64,000 bases of DNA from Lactobacillus sp. LL6 (GCF_007570935.1 NZ_VLLR01000001.1:1302001-1366000), one strand, 5' to 3'; positions 28,313-37,725 are shown, counted from the stretch's first letter. Notes: generated from the letters alone by a model not told the origin. A program made the numbers and translations.

Positions 28313-28367
28313 AATTGTGTCCTTTATTAAAATATTTATACTTTAATATTAACACAATTTTCTCTTT

Positions 28368-30233
28368 CTATAAAAGCGATTTCATTTCATCAAGAACTTG
28401 ATCTGCGTCCAGTCCTACAACAATATTAACTTCGTTTCCTTTTCTTTGAACTTCTTTTGCATCAAACTTCTTAAATTCATTATCTGGAGCTACTTTCTTA
28501 GGATCAACTACAGTAGCACGAATTCTTGTAGAACAACTAATTACTTTTTCAATATTAGAACTTCCACCTAAAAGATCAATATAACCCGTTGCACGTTCAA
28601 CATATGGATTATCTTGTTCAGTTTTTACATTGCTATTACCTGCTTGCTCCATCAAAGTTTGCATATGTTCCAAAACTTGTGGCACATCAAGTCCTACAAT
28701 AACTTGGATAGCTTTTCCATGGTGAACAACATTAACTGCTTTATTAGCTTTAAATTCTGCATCGGATCCCATCTTACTTGGATCTTTTACCGTTACACGA
28801 AGACGAGTAGCACATGAACTTAGTTCTTCAATATTGTTAGGACCACCTAAAAGTTCAAGATAGGCTTTTGCACGAGCTGTATATGGATCACTTTCGCCAG
28901 CTTTTTCTGCAGCTTTCTTTTCTTTATATTCTTTCTTATTCAAAAGATGAACATCTTGGTCATCTGCTTCACGACCAGGGGTGACATAATTGAACTTTTC
29001 AATCATGATTTTGAAAATAAAGAATGTAATTACTGCAAAGATAAGACCAACAATAAATTCCATTAAATATACATGCCAGTGGTTTTGCCATAAAGGAATC
29101 CAGTTTTGAGCAGCAATCCCAATCGCACCGTCAGTAATATTGCCACGAAGGCCAAAGCACCACATAATAGTATTCATAGTAGCTGCTAAAATCGAATATA
29201 TAATCCAAAGTACGGGTGCCGCAAACAAATAAGTAAAGTCAACAGGTTCAGTAATCCCAGCTAAAAATGATGTAAGACCAGCTGGAATAAGGAGTGCTGA
29301 AGTTTGCTTCTTTTTATTGACTTTTGCAGTTGCATAAAAGGCAAAACAGATAGCTGGTACTAAGAAAATCTTTTCATTACCATAAATCTGAAAACCTTCA
29401 AATGGAGCCAATTGACTTAATGGGCGAGTTGAAGCCGCATATTCTGATAAGTGCTTTAACCAATATGGTTGAAGTCCGCCAGCTACAACAGCAGGACCAA
29501 ACTGGAATGGAATATATACTAAGTGGTGGAGTCCAGTTGGAATAAGTACACGATTTAAGAATGTATAAATCCAAATACCAACTAAACCACTGTTAACAAT
29601 AAAGTGTTGCATACCAGTAATACCTAATTGTAATTTAGGCCAGCCCCAACAAGTGATAATTGCTAAAGGAATCATAGCAAAGAAACTTAGGAAATATACA
29701 TAAGTTGATCCTTGGAAAGTTCCAAGCCAATCTGGTAATTTTTTATCAAAATAACGATTATGAAGCCAAATTACAATCCCAGCAATAATCAATGAACCAA
29801 TAATTGAAGTATCAAGAGTTTTAATACCTGCAATCATAGTTAAACCGCCATTAGTTGAATTGGCTGTAATTTGAATCTTATTAAAGTCCGGAACACCAAA
29901 ATTTGCTCCCCAGTGGGCAAGGATTGCTCCAACAAAGTAGTTGAAAGTCAAATAGGTAATAACAGCTTCCATAGCTGCCCTACCACGAGACTTATTTGCA
30001 AGTCCAATTGGTAAACCTACCGCAAACAATATTCCTTCTTGATTAAAAACAGTCCAGCCCCCAGCTGAAATAACATCCCAAACAGAATTCCAAGTAGTCC
30101 CTGGATTAGCAAGTGACCCAAAAATAGTTGGATTATTAAATAAACTCCCAAGAGCTACCACGATACCTGCAAATGAGAACAGCATAACCGGAACAAACAT
30201 CGCTGCTCCAAAACGCTGAAGTTTTTGCATCAT
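28368..30233 (-). CDS. PTS EIICB, alpha-glucoside/maltose type, with two EIIB domains
   Basis: 621 residues. EIIC domain of the glucose/maltose superfamily (about 1-425; FAAMFVPVMLFSFAGIVVALG, GITEPVDFTYLFAAPVLW, FGLRGNITDGAIG), then two EIIB domains in tandem. EIIB-1 starts near 449 with phospho-Cys 474 (ELSSCATRLRV), EIIB-2 near 542 with Cys 567 (KVISCSTRIRA). Both keep the Cys and the Arg loop. The usual GlvC/MalX-type protein has one EIIB. No EIIA domain is fused; one is encoded two genes downstream. Imports and phosphorylates an alpha-glucoside such as maltose for the adjacent GH4 enzyme. AGAAGG precedes the first of two adjacent ATG codons. Confidence 0.9.
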   Translation of the reverse strand: MMQKLQRFGAAMFVPVMLFSFAGIVVALGSLFNNPTIFGSLANPGTTWNSVWDVISAGGWTVFNQEGILFAVGLPIGLANKSRGRAAMEAVITYLTFNYFVGAILAHWGANFGVPDFNKIQITANSTNGGLTMIAGIKTLDTSIIGSLIIAGIVIWLHNRYFDKKLPDWLGTFQGSTYVYFLSFFAMIPLAIITCWGWPKLQLGITGMQHFIVNSGLVGIWIYTFLNRVLIPTGLHHLVYIPFQFGPAVVAGGLQPYWLKHLSEYAASTRPLSQLAPFEGFQIYGNEKIFLVPAICFAFYATAKVNKKKQTSALLIPAGLTSFLAGITEPVDFTYLFAAPVLWIIYSILAATMNTIMWCFGLRGNITDGAIGIAAQNWIPLWQNHWHVYLMEFIVGLIFAVITFFIFKIMIEKFNYVTPGREADDQDVHLLNKKEYKEKKAAEKAGESDPYTARAKAYLELLGGPNNIEELSSCATRLRVTVKDPSKMGSDAEFKANKAVNVVHHGKAIQVIVGLDVPQVLEHMQTLMEQAGNSNVKTEQDNPYVERATGYIDLLGGSSNIEKVISCSTRIRATVVDPKKVAPDNEFKKFDAKEVQRKGNEVNIVVGLDADQVLDEMKSLL

Positions 30234-30261
30234 GATAATACACCTTCTAACTAATTGATCG

Positions 30262-31602
30262 TTACTTTAAATCTGGCCAGTAAGGCTTATTAACAACCAT
30301 CATGTCATCTAAGATTTGCTTAGCAACTAATGCATCAGGAACAGTCTTATTAAGTGCAAATGCTTGCCACATCTTATTATATGAATGTTCTACAAAGGCA
30401 TCTACGACGAGCTTTTCACAAGTTTGTTGTTCCATCATCAATCCTCTTTGGAATCTTCCAGCCCTTCCTGTAGCCATTGGCTGAATTCCATCTGCTCCGT
30501 AAAGGCAAGGCACTTCTACAATTGAATCTGGATCCATATTAGAAATGGCACCATTATTTGGACAATTTGCTAAAAACTTTTCATGAGTGTTATAAGCAAT
30601 AGCGTGACAAATATCAACGATATATTCTGAGTGAAGACCTGAAATATCCCAAATATTATCCTTAGCGGTTCCAGCTTCTACAATACGTTTACATTCACCA
30701 AAGACAATCTTTTGTCGATGTTCTAAAATTTCATCAGTACGAGTATGCTTTGGATCGGCATTTTCTACTTCATATTTTGGATAGTAGTAATATTGCATAT
30801 AAGTATTTGGCAATGTTTCTGGTTCAAGTTTGTAGCAATCTGCAGCTTTTTTGAAAGTTGCTTCCCAGCTTGGCTCAGTGTCTTTATCATAGTCGCCACC
30901 AACCCAGTAGCCGTTTTCATTTACATAACCTTTAAGTTTTGGCATTAAGTTTTCACCAGTCTTCTTGTTAGTAACTGACTTCCACCAACCAAAGTGGTTC
31001 AGACCATAATAAGTGAAATCTAAGTCATGGAAACTATCAAGACCACAAATTTTTGCCATTCTGTTCATAATATCAATTGGCATATCACAAATATTAATAA
31101 CTTTTGCGTGTGGACGAAGTCTACGACAAGCTTCAGCGACAATTGCAATTGTGTTTGAATAGTTAATCATCCAAGCATTTGGAGAATACTTTTCCATCCA
31201 ATCAATAATTTGCAAAATTGCAGGAATTGAACGAAGACCATATGCCATTCCGCCGGGGCCTGTTGTTTCTTGACCATTGACACCATATTTTAATGGAATT
31301 TTTTCATCAAGGCTTCTCATGTGGTACTTACCAACACGAATTGATCCCATTACAAAGTCAACATCACTAAAGGCTTCTTTTGGATCTGTTGTTGCTTCAA
31401 ATTTAATCTGTGGAGCTCTTTCTTTAATAATAATTTTTACAGCGTCTGCAATTTTCTTTTGACGCTCTGCATCATTGTCATAAAACTTGAGCTGTCTTAA
31501 TGGGAACATATCCTGACTTTTAATAAGGTCAAGTACAAATCCCGGTGTAAATGTACTTCCACCACCAGCAATTACAACTGAAAACTTACGATTATCTGTC
31601 AT
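30262..31602 (-). CDS. malH: 6-phospho-alpha-glucosidase (GH4)
   Basis: 446-residue NAD- and metal-dependent glycosidase that hydrolyses maltose-6-phosphate and related 6-phospho-alpha-glucosides. Visible are the Rossmann loop VVIAGGGSTFTPGF, TGPGGMAYGLRSIP, WMINYSNTIAI, the metal-ligand Cys in VINICDMPIDIM, and the catalytic-site His in NHFGWW. The start is set at MTDNRK: GAGGAGG (31611-31617) lies 8 bp upstream. The in-frame ATG 21 bp earlier reads through this site (MIEEEET). First gene of the PTS operon. The malH/glvA type is clear; the exact symbol is by family analogy. Confidence 0.9.
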   Translation of the reverse strand: MTDNRKFSVVIAGGGSTFTPGFVLDLIKSQDMFPLRQLKFYDNDAERQKKIADAVKIIIKERAPQIKFEATTDPKEAFSDVDFVMGSIRVGKYHMRSLDEKIPLKYGVNGQETTGPGGMAYGLRSIPAILQIIDWMEKYSPNAWMINYSNTIAIVAEACRRLRPHAKVINICDMPIDIMNRMAKICGLDSFHDLDFTYYGLNHFGWWKSVTNKKTGENLMPKLKGYVNENGYWVGGDYDKDTEPSWEATFKKAADCYKLEPETLPNTYMQYYYYPKYEVENADPKHTRTDEILEHRQKIVFGECKRIVEAGTAKDNIWDISGLHSEYIVDICHAIAYNTHEKFLANCPNNGAISNMDPDSIVEVPCLYGADGIQPMATGRAGRFQRGLMMEQQTCEKLVVDAFVEHSYNKMWQAFALNKTVPDALVAKQILDDMMVVNKPYWPDLK

Positions 31603-31903
31603 TGTTTCTTCCTCCTCAATCAAGATTTTCTTTAGTTCTTACAGTTATATTTATATCATTATTTCAATTAAATGTATCCGCTTTCAGAAATGATGAAAGA
31701 TTGTTTCTACTTTTTCATGTAATATTTCAACTTGTGAAATATATTTCATTTTTAGTAAATAATTAAATAAGAAGTTTGTGCAACCGTTTACACAAAAGAA
31801 TATGTTTATATTAAGGCTTTACATATTGATAAATAACAAAGGATAGATTTTATAGATGAAAGCTATATTTTCCAAATAAGAAACAAATAGCTAAGTTATT
31901 TCA
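31603..31903 (-). promoter_or_regulatory. Control region of the alpha-glucoside operon
   Basis: 300 bp without a gene. It holds a perfect 14-bp palindrome TGAAATATATTTCA (31735-31748), a candidate RpiR operator, and a catabolite-response-like site read on the minus strand as TGTAAACGGTTGCA (31779-31792; one mismatch to the CcpA cre consensus). The order fits induction by the sugar and repression by glucose. Confidence 0.5.
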
Positions 31904-31941
31904 CAAAAAAACGCTTGACACTAGGCCAAACGTCGTCAAGT
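31904..31941 (-). terminator. Terminator of the AAA ATPase gene
   Basis: Stem CTTGAC / GTCAAG (31914-31919 and 31935-31940) with a 15-base loop and seven T on the minus strand, just after the ATPase stop codon. Confidence 0.65.
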
Positions 31942-31945
31942 ATAT

Positions 31946-33142
31946 TTAATTTTTTAATAACCAATCTATTACATATTCAACTTCAATTCCATCCACTGTT
32001 CCTTGATCTAACAAATTTAAAGTTAGAACCTTCTTTTTATAACCATCAGGTATATAGCGTAAATTATCGGTTTCACGTTTACTATTTTCTGGTAATTGTT
32101 GAGTAACCTGATAATAAACAGTTTCATCTCCTTTTCTTGCAACAAAATCAATTTCTTTACTACCATATTTACCGACATCAACCTGATAACCACGTCTAAG
32201 AAGCTCTATGTAAACAATATCTTCTAATTGATGTCCTAAACTATCACGTCCACTTTTATTAATGAAGGTATTACGTAATCCAGTATCTACTACATAGTAT
32301 TTTTCGTTTGCACTCAAATATTTTCTTCCACGTAAGTCATAATTCTTTGCTGAATAAAAAACAAACGCTCTCTTAAGAAGATCCAAATAGGTATTAATTG
32401 TTGGATTAGAAACATTTATTTGATTAGATTTTAATGTAGAAACTATTTTTGACACAGAAATACTGTTACCAACTTCACCCATCAAATAGCCTACTAATCT
32501 AAGAAGTGCTGTTTCATCACGCAATCTCGATCTCAACAAAACATCATTTAAAATTACTGAATCGATAATCCCTTCTTTAATAGAAGCTTTAACTTCAGCA
32601 TCGGTTGCAATTGAAACTAATGGAAAACCACCATCTTGAACATAATTTAAAAATAGCTGGTAAGCTGTATCAGATTTTCCTTGATGATAATTATAATATT
32701 CAGAAAATGATAACGGAAAAACATGCATTTCTACATATCGACCCGCTAAAAGTGTAGCCAAATCACCCGAAAGAAGTGAACTATTTGATCCAGTCACATA
32801 AATATCACAATCTAAATCAACTCTAAAAGCATTTATAGCTTCTTGCCAAGCGTTGACATGCTGAATTTCATCAAAGAACAAATATTGCTTGCCACTTCCT
32901 TTATGATCCATAACATATTGATAGAGAGAATCTGCATCTTTAATTTTGCGGAAAGCAAATGATTCAAAATTCATTTGAATAATGTTTGACGAATCAACTC
33001 CATCATCTTTCTTTAATTTATCAATAAACATTTTCATGATGTAGGTCTTACCTGACCGACGAATTCCTGTAATTATTTTTATTTGTTCATTGTTTTTGAA
33101 CTTCTCTAAAAATTCCATGTATCTTGGTCTTTGAATTATCAT
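31946..33142 (-). CDS. AAA ATPase with DUF4143 domain
   Basis: 398 residues. N-terminal AAA_14-type ATPase (Walker A ITGIRRSGKTYIM near residues 25-37; Walker B YLFFDEIQHV; sensor-like DIYVTGSNSSLLSG; LAGRYVEMHVFPLSF), then a DUF4143 domain at the C-terminus ending in a nuclease-like patch KEIDFVARKG. Function of this widespread family is unknown; it often behaves as an accessory gene. GGAG stands 6 bp before the chosen ATG (33142); an upstream in-frame ATG adds 13 residues and has no ribosome binding site. Monocistronic and low in GC. Confidence 0.85.
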   Translation of the reverse strand: MIIQRPRYMEFLEKFKNNEQIKIITGIRRSGKTYIMKMFIDKLKKDDGVDSSNIIQMNFESFAFRKIKDADSLYQYVMDHKGSGKQYLFFDEIQHVNAWQEAINAFRVDLDCDIYVTGSNSSLLSGDLATLLAGRYVEMHVFPLSFSEYYNYHQGKSDTAYQLFLNYVQDGGFPLVSIATDAEVKASIKEGIIDSVILNDVLLRSRLRDETALLRLVGYLMGEVGNSISVSKIVSTLKSNQINVSNPTINTYLDLLKRAFVFYSAKNYDLRGRKYLSANEKYYVVDTGLRNTFINKSGRDSLGHQLEDIVYIELLRRGYQVDVGKYGSKEIDFVARKGDETVYYQVTQQLPENSKRETDNLRYIPDGYKKKVLTLNLLDQGTVDGIEVEYVIDWLLKN

Positions 33143-33304
33143 AACTGCTCCTTTTTTAAAAACATATTTTATAATTTGCAATTTTTATTAAAATTATAAA
33201 ACATATTTTATAATTTTGCATTTTTAATATTATTGAAAAATATGCTTTGTATTTTTCTATTTTAGTAAAAATTACAAAACGTATTTTATAATTTTTATGA
33301 AGCA

Positions 33305-33337
33305 AAAAAACGCCTGATTTTTCATCAGACGTTTTTT
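33305..33337. repeat. 33-bp terminator repeat, copy 1
   Basis: A hairpin of the form ACGCCTGAT / ATCAGACGT flanked by A and T runs, able to stop transcription on both strands. Identical over 33 bp to copy 2 at 33834-33866, offset 529 bp. Confidence 0.85.
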
Positions 33338-33352
33338 GTTATTAAACACTAT

Positions 33353-33532
33353 TTAATAGTATGATGGATAACTTGATTCATTGTTATCTAATAAGTATTT
33401 GAAGTAATCTGGTAATCTATACGCAGCATTATTACCTAATTGAGCAACGGTAAGCGTTTTAGCTGGAGTACCTTGAGGTCCAGTTCCCCAAGATGGGTAT
33501 AGCATACTTCCATAGCCAACGTTTTCAATTTT
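33353..33532 (-). pseudogene. C-terminal fragment of a broken gene
   Basis: A reading frame of 59 codons with no start codon, ending at the TAA at 33353-33355. It contains NVGYGSMLYPSWGTGPQG, TVAQLGNNAAYRLPDYF and a Ser/Tyr-rich end (ESSYPSYY). Composition and codon use look like a real protein end, and it has a terminator directly behind it. A stop codon (33533-33535) closes the frame on the 5' side, next to the 62-residue gene. I do not recognise the parent; the end style suggests a secreted or surface protein. Confidence 0.6.
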
Positions 33533-33544
33533 TTATGGTAACTC

Positions 33545-33733
33545 TCACTCCTTATTTTCAAATTTTACTGTTAGGGCATAGCCTAACGCTAATGCAATTA
33601 CTATCAAAATCGCATCTATAAGTAAAGACCAGCCCCCATCATAGCCATATAACTGAGAAATGTAACTATACATTTTTAACATAAACAATTCATTAATAAT
33701 AAATTGTATCCACCAGATTATTTTATCTTTCAT
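33545..33733 (-). CDS. Small membrane protein
   Basis: 62 residues: an amphipathic N-terminal helix (IIWWIQFIINELFML) and a membrane helix (about 36-55, LIDAILIVIALALGYALTV), ending FENKE. GGAG about 9-10 bp before the ATG. No family recognised. It lies between the gene fragment and xfp, inside the block bracketed by the two terminator repeats. Confidence 0.55.
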   Translation of the reverse strand: MKDKIIWWIQFIINELFMLKMYSYISQLYGYDGGWSLLIDAILIVIALALGYALTVKFENKE

Positions 33734-33833
33734 TTATCCATCTTCTCCCTCTGTATCTACACTTTTATTATAGTTTTTATATTCCATCTCATCAAAAGAA
33801 CGCGCTTATTAATAACAATATATTCCAATACAC

Positions 33834-33866
33834 AAAAAACGCCTGATTTTTCATCAGACGTTTTTT
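33834..33866. terminator. Terminator of xfp (33-bp terminator repeat, copy 2)
   Basis: Same hairpin as 33305-33337, identical over 33 bp. It stands 20 bp after the xfp stop codon and has T runs for both strands. Confidence 0.85.
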
Positions 33867-33885
33867 CTTATAACTATATTCTATC

Positions 33886-36285
33886 TTAATCTAAGCCTTC
33901 CCATTCCCATTCAGTAACTTCTGGCATATCCTTACCATTATCACGAATGTATTGGTGGTGCTTAGCAAGCATCTTATCCATTTCAGCAATAAAGTCAGCA
34001 TTCTTGCCGCGCAATTCTGGAATTGATTCAACTGCATCCTTTGCTAAGTCATAACGATCCAAGTGGTTCAAGACACGCATGTCAAATGGAGTAGTAATGT
34101 CACCATTTTCTTCATAGCAGTGAATTGAAACATTGTAACGCTTGCGAGCAAACCAAATACTTTCCATCATTGACTTGTATCCGTGCCATGCGAAGATAAT
34201 TGGCACATCAGTTGGGAATAATCTGTCAAATTCTTCTTGACTAATTGCATTCTTATTATCCTTTGGAGCCATAAGCTTCATAACATCAACAACATTGATG
34301 TAACGAATCTTAAGGTCAGGGAATTTCTTGTGCAAAATGTCGATTGCTGCCAAAGTTTCAAGAGTTGGTTCAGTTTCAGTTGAAGCAAAGACAACATCAG
34401 GCTTTGCACCTTTATCAGTTGAAGCCCAGTCGATGTAACCAAGACCCTTATCAACTAATTCAGTAGCTTCATCAATTGAGAACCATTGTGGACGTTCTTG
34501 CTTAGAAGTTACTAAAACATTAATACATTCACGGTCTTGGAAAGCCTTGTTTGATACAGCAAGCAAAGTATTAGTATCACTTGGTAAGTATTCATGAACT
34601 AAGTCTGGACGATTCTTTTCATAAAGGTGAGTCAAAATACCCGGATCTTGGTGAGTATATCCATTGTGGTCTTGTTGGAATACTGTAGAAGTTGCCACAA
34701 AGTTAAGAGATGGATAATCATGTCTCCAGTATTGTTCCTTAGCTTTTCTAAGCCACTTCATATGTTGAGTAAGCATTGAGTCAACTACACGACCAAATGC
34801 TTCATAAGTTGCAAAGAATCCATGGCGACCAGTCAATACATAACCTTCAAGGAAACCTTCATCTTGGTGTTCTGATAATTGTGAGTCAATTACACGACCT
34901 TCTGGTGCCAAGTTTTCATCATTTGGTTCATGAACATCAAGTTCCCATTGACGCTTTTTATTATCAAGAAGTTGGAACAAGCGGTTTGATTTTGATTCAT
35001 CCGGACCAAAACCACGGAAAGTTTCAGGGTTCAAAGTTGCTACATCATCTAAATACTTAGCCCATTCAACCATATCTTGAGCAGTCTTTTCACCTGGCTT
35101 ATTAATTTCTAAAGCATAGTTGCGGTAATCTGGCAAGTTGAGGCGCTTAGGATCAATACCACCATTGGTAATTGGGTTCATTGCCATACGCTTATCGCCC
35201 TTAGCAGTGTTTTGAGTAACAATATCCTTAGGTGAACCATCTTCATTAAATAATTCTTCTGGTTTATAACTTTCAAGCCAATCTACTAAGAGGTCTTTGT
35301 GTTCCATATCACTTTGAGCAACAGGAATTGGAATTTGGTGAGCACGGAAACTGTTTTCAATAGGATTGCCATCAAGGTCTTCTTTTGGACCAGTCCAACC
35401 TTTAGGACATTGGAAAATAATAAGTGGCCAATGTGGTAAAGTAGCATCATTATTTTCACGAGCATGCTTTTGGATGGCCTTGATTTCTTCAATTACCTTA
35501 TCCATTGTCTTGGCCATTTCTTCGTGAACTTCTTCAATTGACTTTTCACCATCGAAACGTCCACCTTTAAAGACAGAAACAAAGTGTGGATCCCAACCCA
35601 TACCACGGAAGTATTCAGTTAACTCTTCATCTGACATTCTTGAAACAATAGTTGGATTAGAAATCTTAAAACCATTGATTTGTAAAATTGGCAAAACCGC
35701 ACCATCAGTAATTGGATTAATGAACTTATTACTAAACCAGCTAGCTGCAAGTGGACCAGTTTCTGCTTCACCATCACCAATTTCTACAGCAGCAATTACA
35801 TCAGGATTATCTAAAATTGCACCTGTACCATGTGATAATGCATAACCAAGTTCACCACCTTCATGAAGTGAGCCTGGAGTTTCAGGAGCAGCGTGTGAAG
35901 CAACACCACCTGGAAAACTGAATCTCTTGAAAAGCTTAGTCATCCCTGCTACATCTTGGGTAATTTCTGGATAACGTTCAGTATATGAACCATCAAGATA
36001 TGAATTAGAAACCATAACTTGACCACCGTGACCTGAACCTTCGATATAGAACATATTCAGGTCATACTTCTTAAGAACACGGTTTAAGTGAGCATAAATA
36101 AAGTTTTGTGGAGCAATTGTACCCCAGTGACCAATTGGCTTTGGCTTAACATCTTCAGCTAAAAGCGGAGTTCTTAAAAGTGGATTCTTCATTAAAAATA
36201 ATTGTCCAACTGACAAGTAGTTAGCTGCACGCCAGTAAGCGTCGACACTCTTTAAGTAGTCTTTTGAATCGTAATCAACCGCCAT
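33886..36285 (-). CDS. xfp: Xylulose-5-phosphate/fructose-6-phosphate phosphoketolase
   Basis: 799-residue TPP-dependent enzyme: xylulose-5-P + Pi to acetyl-P + glyceraldehyde-3-P, and possibly fructose-6-P to acetyl-P + erythrose-4-P. Visible are the N-terminal [22 protein letters not shown]-like [45 protein letters not shown], the TPP/Mg motif [24 protein letters not shown], and the C-terminal [15 protein letters not shown]. Full family length. AAGGAG precedes the ATG. It sits divergent from a DeoR regulator and near ribose genes that feed it. Confidence 0.97.
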   Translation of the reverse strand: MAVDYDSKDYLKSVDAYWRAANYLSVGQLFLMKNPLLRTPLLAEDVKPKPIGHWGTIAPQNFIYAHLNRVLKKYDLNMFYIEGSGHGGQVMVSNSYLDGSYTERYPEITQDVAGMTKLFKRFSFPGGVASHAAPETPGSLHEGGELGYALSHGTGAILDNPDVIAAVEIGDGEAETGPLAASWFSNKFINPITDGAVLPILQINGFKISNPTIVSRMSDEELTEYFRGMGWDPHFVSVFKGGRFDGEKSIEEVHEEMAKTMDKVIEEIKAIQKHARENNDATLPHWPLIIFQCPKGWTGPKEDLDGNPIENSFRAHQIPIPVAQSDMEHKDLLVDWLESYKPEELFNEDGSPKDIVTQNTAKGDKRMAMNPITNGGIDPKRLNLPDYRNYALEINKPGEKTAQDMVEWAKYLDDVATLNPETFRGFGPDESKSNRLFQLLDNKKRQWELDVHEPNDENLAPEGRVIDSQLSEHQDEGFLEGYVLTGRHGFFATYEAFGRVVDSMLTQHMKWLRKAKEQYWRHDYPSLNFVATSTVFQQDHNGYTHQDPGILTHLYEKNRPDLVHEYLPSDTNTLLAVSNKAFQDRECINVLVTSKQERPQWFSIDEATELVDKGLGYIDWASTDKGAKPDVVFASTETEPTLETLAAIDILHKKFPDLKIRYINVVDVMKLMAPKDNKNAISQEEFDRLFPTDVPIIFAWHGYKSMMESIWFARKRYNVSIHCYEENGDITTPFDMRVLNHLDRYDLAKDAVESIPELRGKNADFIAEMDKMLAKHHQYIRDNGKDMPEVTEWEWEGLD

Positions 36286-36355
36286 GATAATTTCTCCTTT
36301 TGGGTTAATACTAAATAAGATTTTAGTAGTTTATTTGCTTTTTTCTTACACTTTA

Positions 36356-36383
36356 ATAATACCACCTTTTTACGAAAGTTCAA
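36356..36383 (-). promoter_or_regulatory. Putative xfp promoter
   Basis: On the minus strand TTGAAC (36378-36383), 16-bp spacer, TATTAT (36356-36361), about 70 bp before the xfp start codon. Confidence 0.5.
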
Positions 36384-36390
36384 CTATTTA

Positions 36391-36414
36391 AAAAATTGGT
36401 ACCACCCAATTTTT
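36391..36414. promoter_or_regulatory. Inverted repeat beside the xfp promoter
   Basis: Perfect 9-bp arms AAAAATTGG / CCAATTTTT with a 6-bp spacer, lying directly upstream of the proposed xfp -35 box. The centre contains the palindrome TGGTACCA (36397-36404). Could be an operator; a regulator of the GntR or DeoR type would fit. Confidence 0.4.
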
Positions 36415-36467
36415 AACAAGTATCAAAAATAAATACTGATTCATAAAAGCTTGCTATAAAGCTATTC

Positions 36468-36496
36468 TTGTCAAAGCATCTAAGTATTTCTATAAT
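36468..36496 (+). promoter_or_regulatory. Promoter of the DeoR gene
   Basis: TTGTCA (36468-36473), 17-bp spacer, TATAAT (36491-36496). The resulting leader of about 90 nt holds two direct copies of TTGCAAAA (36524-36531 and 36557-36564) 33 bp apart, about three helical turns, a layout expected for autoregulation. Confidence 0.6.
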
Positions 36497-36591
36497 TAAA
36501 TACATAATAATACTGATAAATAATTGCAAAACACTTACTAAACACAGACTAAATCTTTGCAAAATGTTAACTTATTGATGGAGGGAAAAAG

Positions 36592-37350
36592 ATGTCACAA
36601 GAGAAGCGTTTAATTGAAATCAAAAAATTATTGAAAGAATATGATCAACTATCAACTCGAAAACTTGCCAAGCATTTTGGTGTTTCTTTTGATACAGCTC
36701 GCCGTGATGTAATCCATTTAACTTCTACAGGTCAAGCGCTCCGGATTCATGGCGGTTTGATGGCTATTAATCACGGAGATGTGCCTGATTTTTTAGCAAG
36801 AACTCAAATTCAATCTCCAATTAAAGCAAAAATGGCAAAAGTGGCAGCTCGCTTCGTGCATCCTGGACAACTTGACTTTATTGGCCCTTCCACTACTCTT
36901 CGCCATCTTTGTACTTTTATTACTGGGAAAAATCTTGAAATAGTTACCAATTCTGTTGATAATGCCTTAGCTTTAATGGCTGCACCACTACCTGCTGTAT
37001 CAATACTTGGAGGTACCATTCAAAAGAAAGATCGCCTTATCTACTCTATGAACTCACTTTCTGAATTAAATAAGTTGCATTTTGATACAGCTTTTATTGG
37101 AACATCAAAAGTGCGCGAAGATGGTGTTTACACTTCAACTCAAGTAGATGCGCAAATGATTTCAGCGGCAGCTTCTCGAGCTAAGCAAATTGTATTAGTT
37201 GCTGAACAATATAAGTTCACTAATGCAAATTCTTCTCCCTTTATGTCATTACCTTTAGATAAAGTTAACGTATTAATTACTGATGTAGCTTTACCTAAAG
37301 AAATTGCAGATAATTTCAGTCCCAAAACCCAAATTATCTCTGTAACTTAA
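36592..37350 (+). CDS. DeoR-family transcriptional regulator
   Basis: 252 residues: N-terminal HTH (about 5-57: LIEIKKLLKEYDQLSTRKLAKHFGVSFDTARRDV..LRIHGG) and a C-terminal phosphosugar sensor domain (about 75-230: SILGGTIQKKDRLIYS, DTAFIGTSKV, ADQYKF-like AEQYKF). GGAGGG 8 bp before the ATG. Diverges from xfp, so control of xfp by a sugar phosphate is a reasonable guess, not shown. The 120-residue gene follows 12 bp later. Confidence 0.88.
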   Translation: MSQEKRLIEIKKLLKEYDQLSTRKLAKHFGVSFDTARRDVIHLTSTGQALRIHGGLMAINHGDVPDFLARTQIQSPIKAKMAKVAARFVHPGQLDFIGPSTTLRHLCTFITGKNLEIVTNSVDNALALMAAPLPAVSILGGTIQKKDRLIYSMNSLSELNKLHFDTAFIGTSKVREDGVYTSTQVDAQMISAAASRAKQIVLVAEQYKFTNANSSPFMSLPLDKVNVLITDVALPKEIADNFSPKTQIISVT

Positions 37351-37362
37351 GGAGGTAAAATC

Positions 37363-37725
37363 ATGATTAGTTTGTTCAGTCGTCCTCAGCAAAAGCAAGA
37401 AGATAATAAGATTTATACATTATTAAATGAGTTTTATAACAGTTTTTCCAAAAATAATACTTTTAATGAAATGAATATCGAAAAATATCGTAATGTGCGC
37501 GATGCTGCAGGACTAGTAATGCGTAAGTTTGAAAAACACGATCATCCTTTAGCATATACTAATAAATTGGTAATGTATATTGATGCACAAGTAGCTTTGA
37601 AAAATCTGCATTTGACTCACGAACAACGAAAAATTATGCAAGTATTGCGTGAGGATACTAAATATACTAACTTGTGCTATGTTTATACTAGTCCTATAAA
37701 TAACAGCGACCAATTTGAAGTATAA
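37363..37725 (+). CDS. Small helical cytoplasmic protein, possibly immunity-like
   Basis: 120 residues, mostly helical and without membrane segments. The core (LLNEFYNSF...AGLVMRKFEKHDHPLAYTNKLVMYIDAQVALKNLHLTHEQRKIMQVL) has the helix spacing of four-helix bacteriocin immunity proteins (enterocin A immunity type), but I am not sure of this. GGAGG 7 bp before the ATG; in operon with the DeoR gene, and no bacteriocin gene lies next to it. Confidence 0.6.
   Translation: MISLFSRPQQKQEDNKIYTLLNEFYNSFSKNNTFNEMNIEKYRNVRDAAGLVMRKFEKHDHPLAYTNKLVMYIDAQVALKNLHLTHEQRKIMQVLREDTKYTNLCYVYTSPINNSDQFEV

Noticed and set aside
31946-33142. Transposase or integrase
   Set aside because: The motifs are those of an AAA/DUF4143 ATPase; no terminal inverted repeats or target duplication are seen around it.
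36391-36414. T-box riboswitch upstream of xfp, because of GGGTGGTACC on the minus strand
   Set aside because: The specifier stem and other T-box parts are missing, and xfp is not an amino-acid gene. The resemblance is confined to a few bases.
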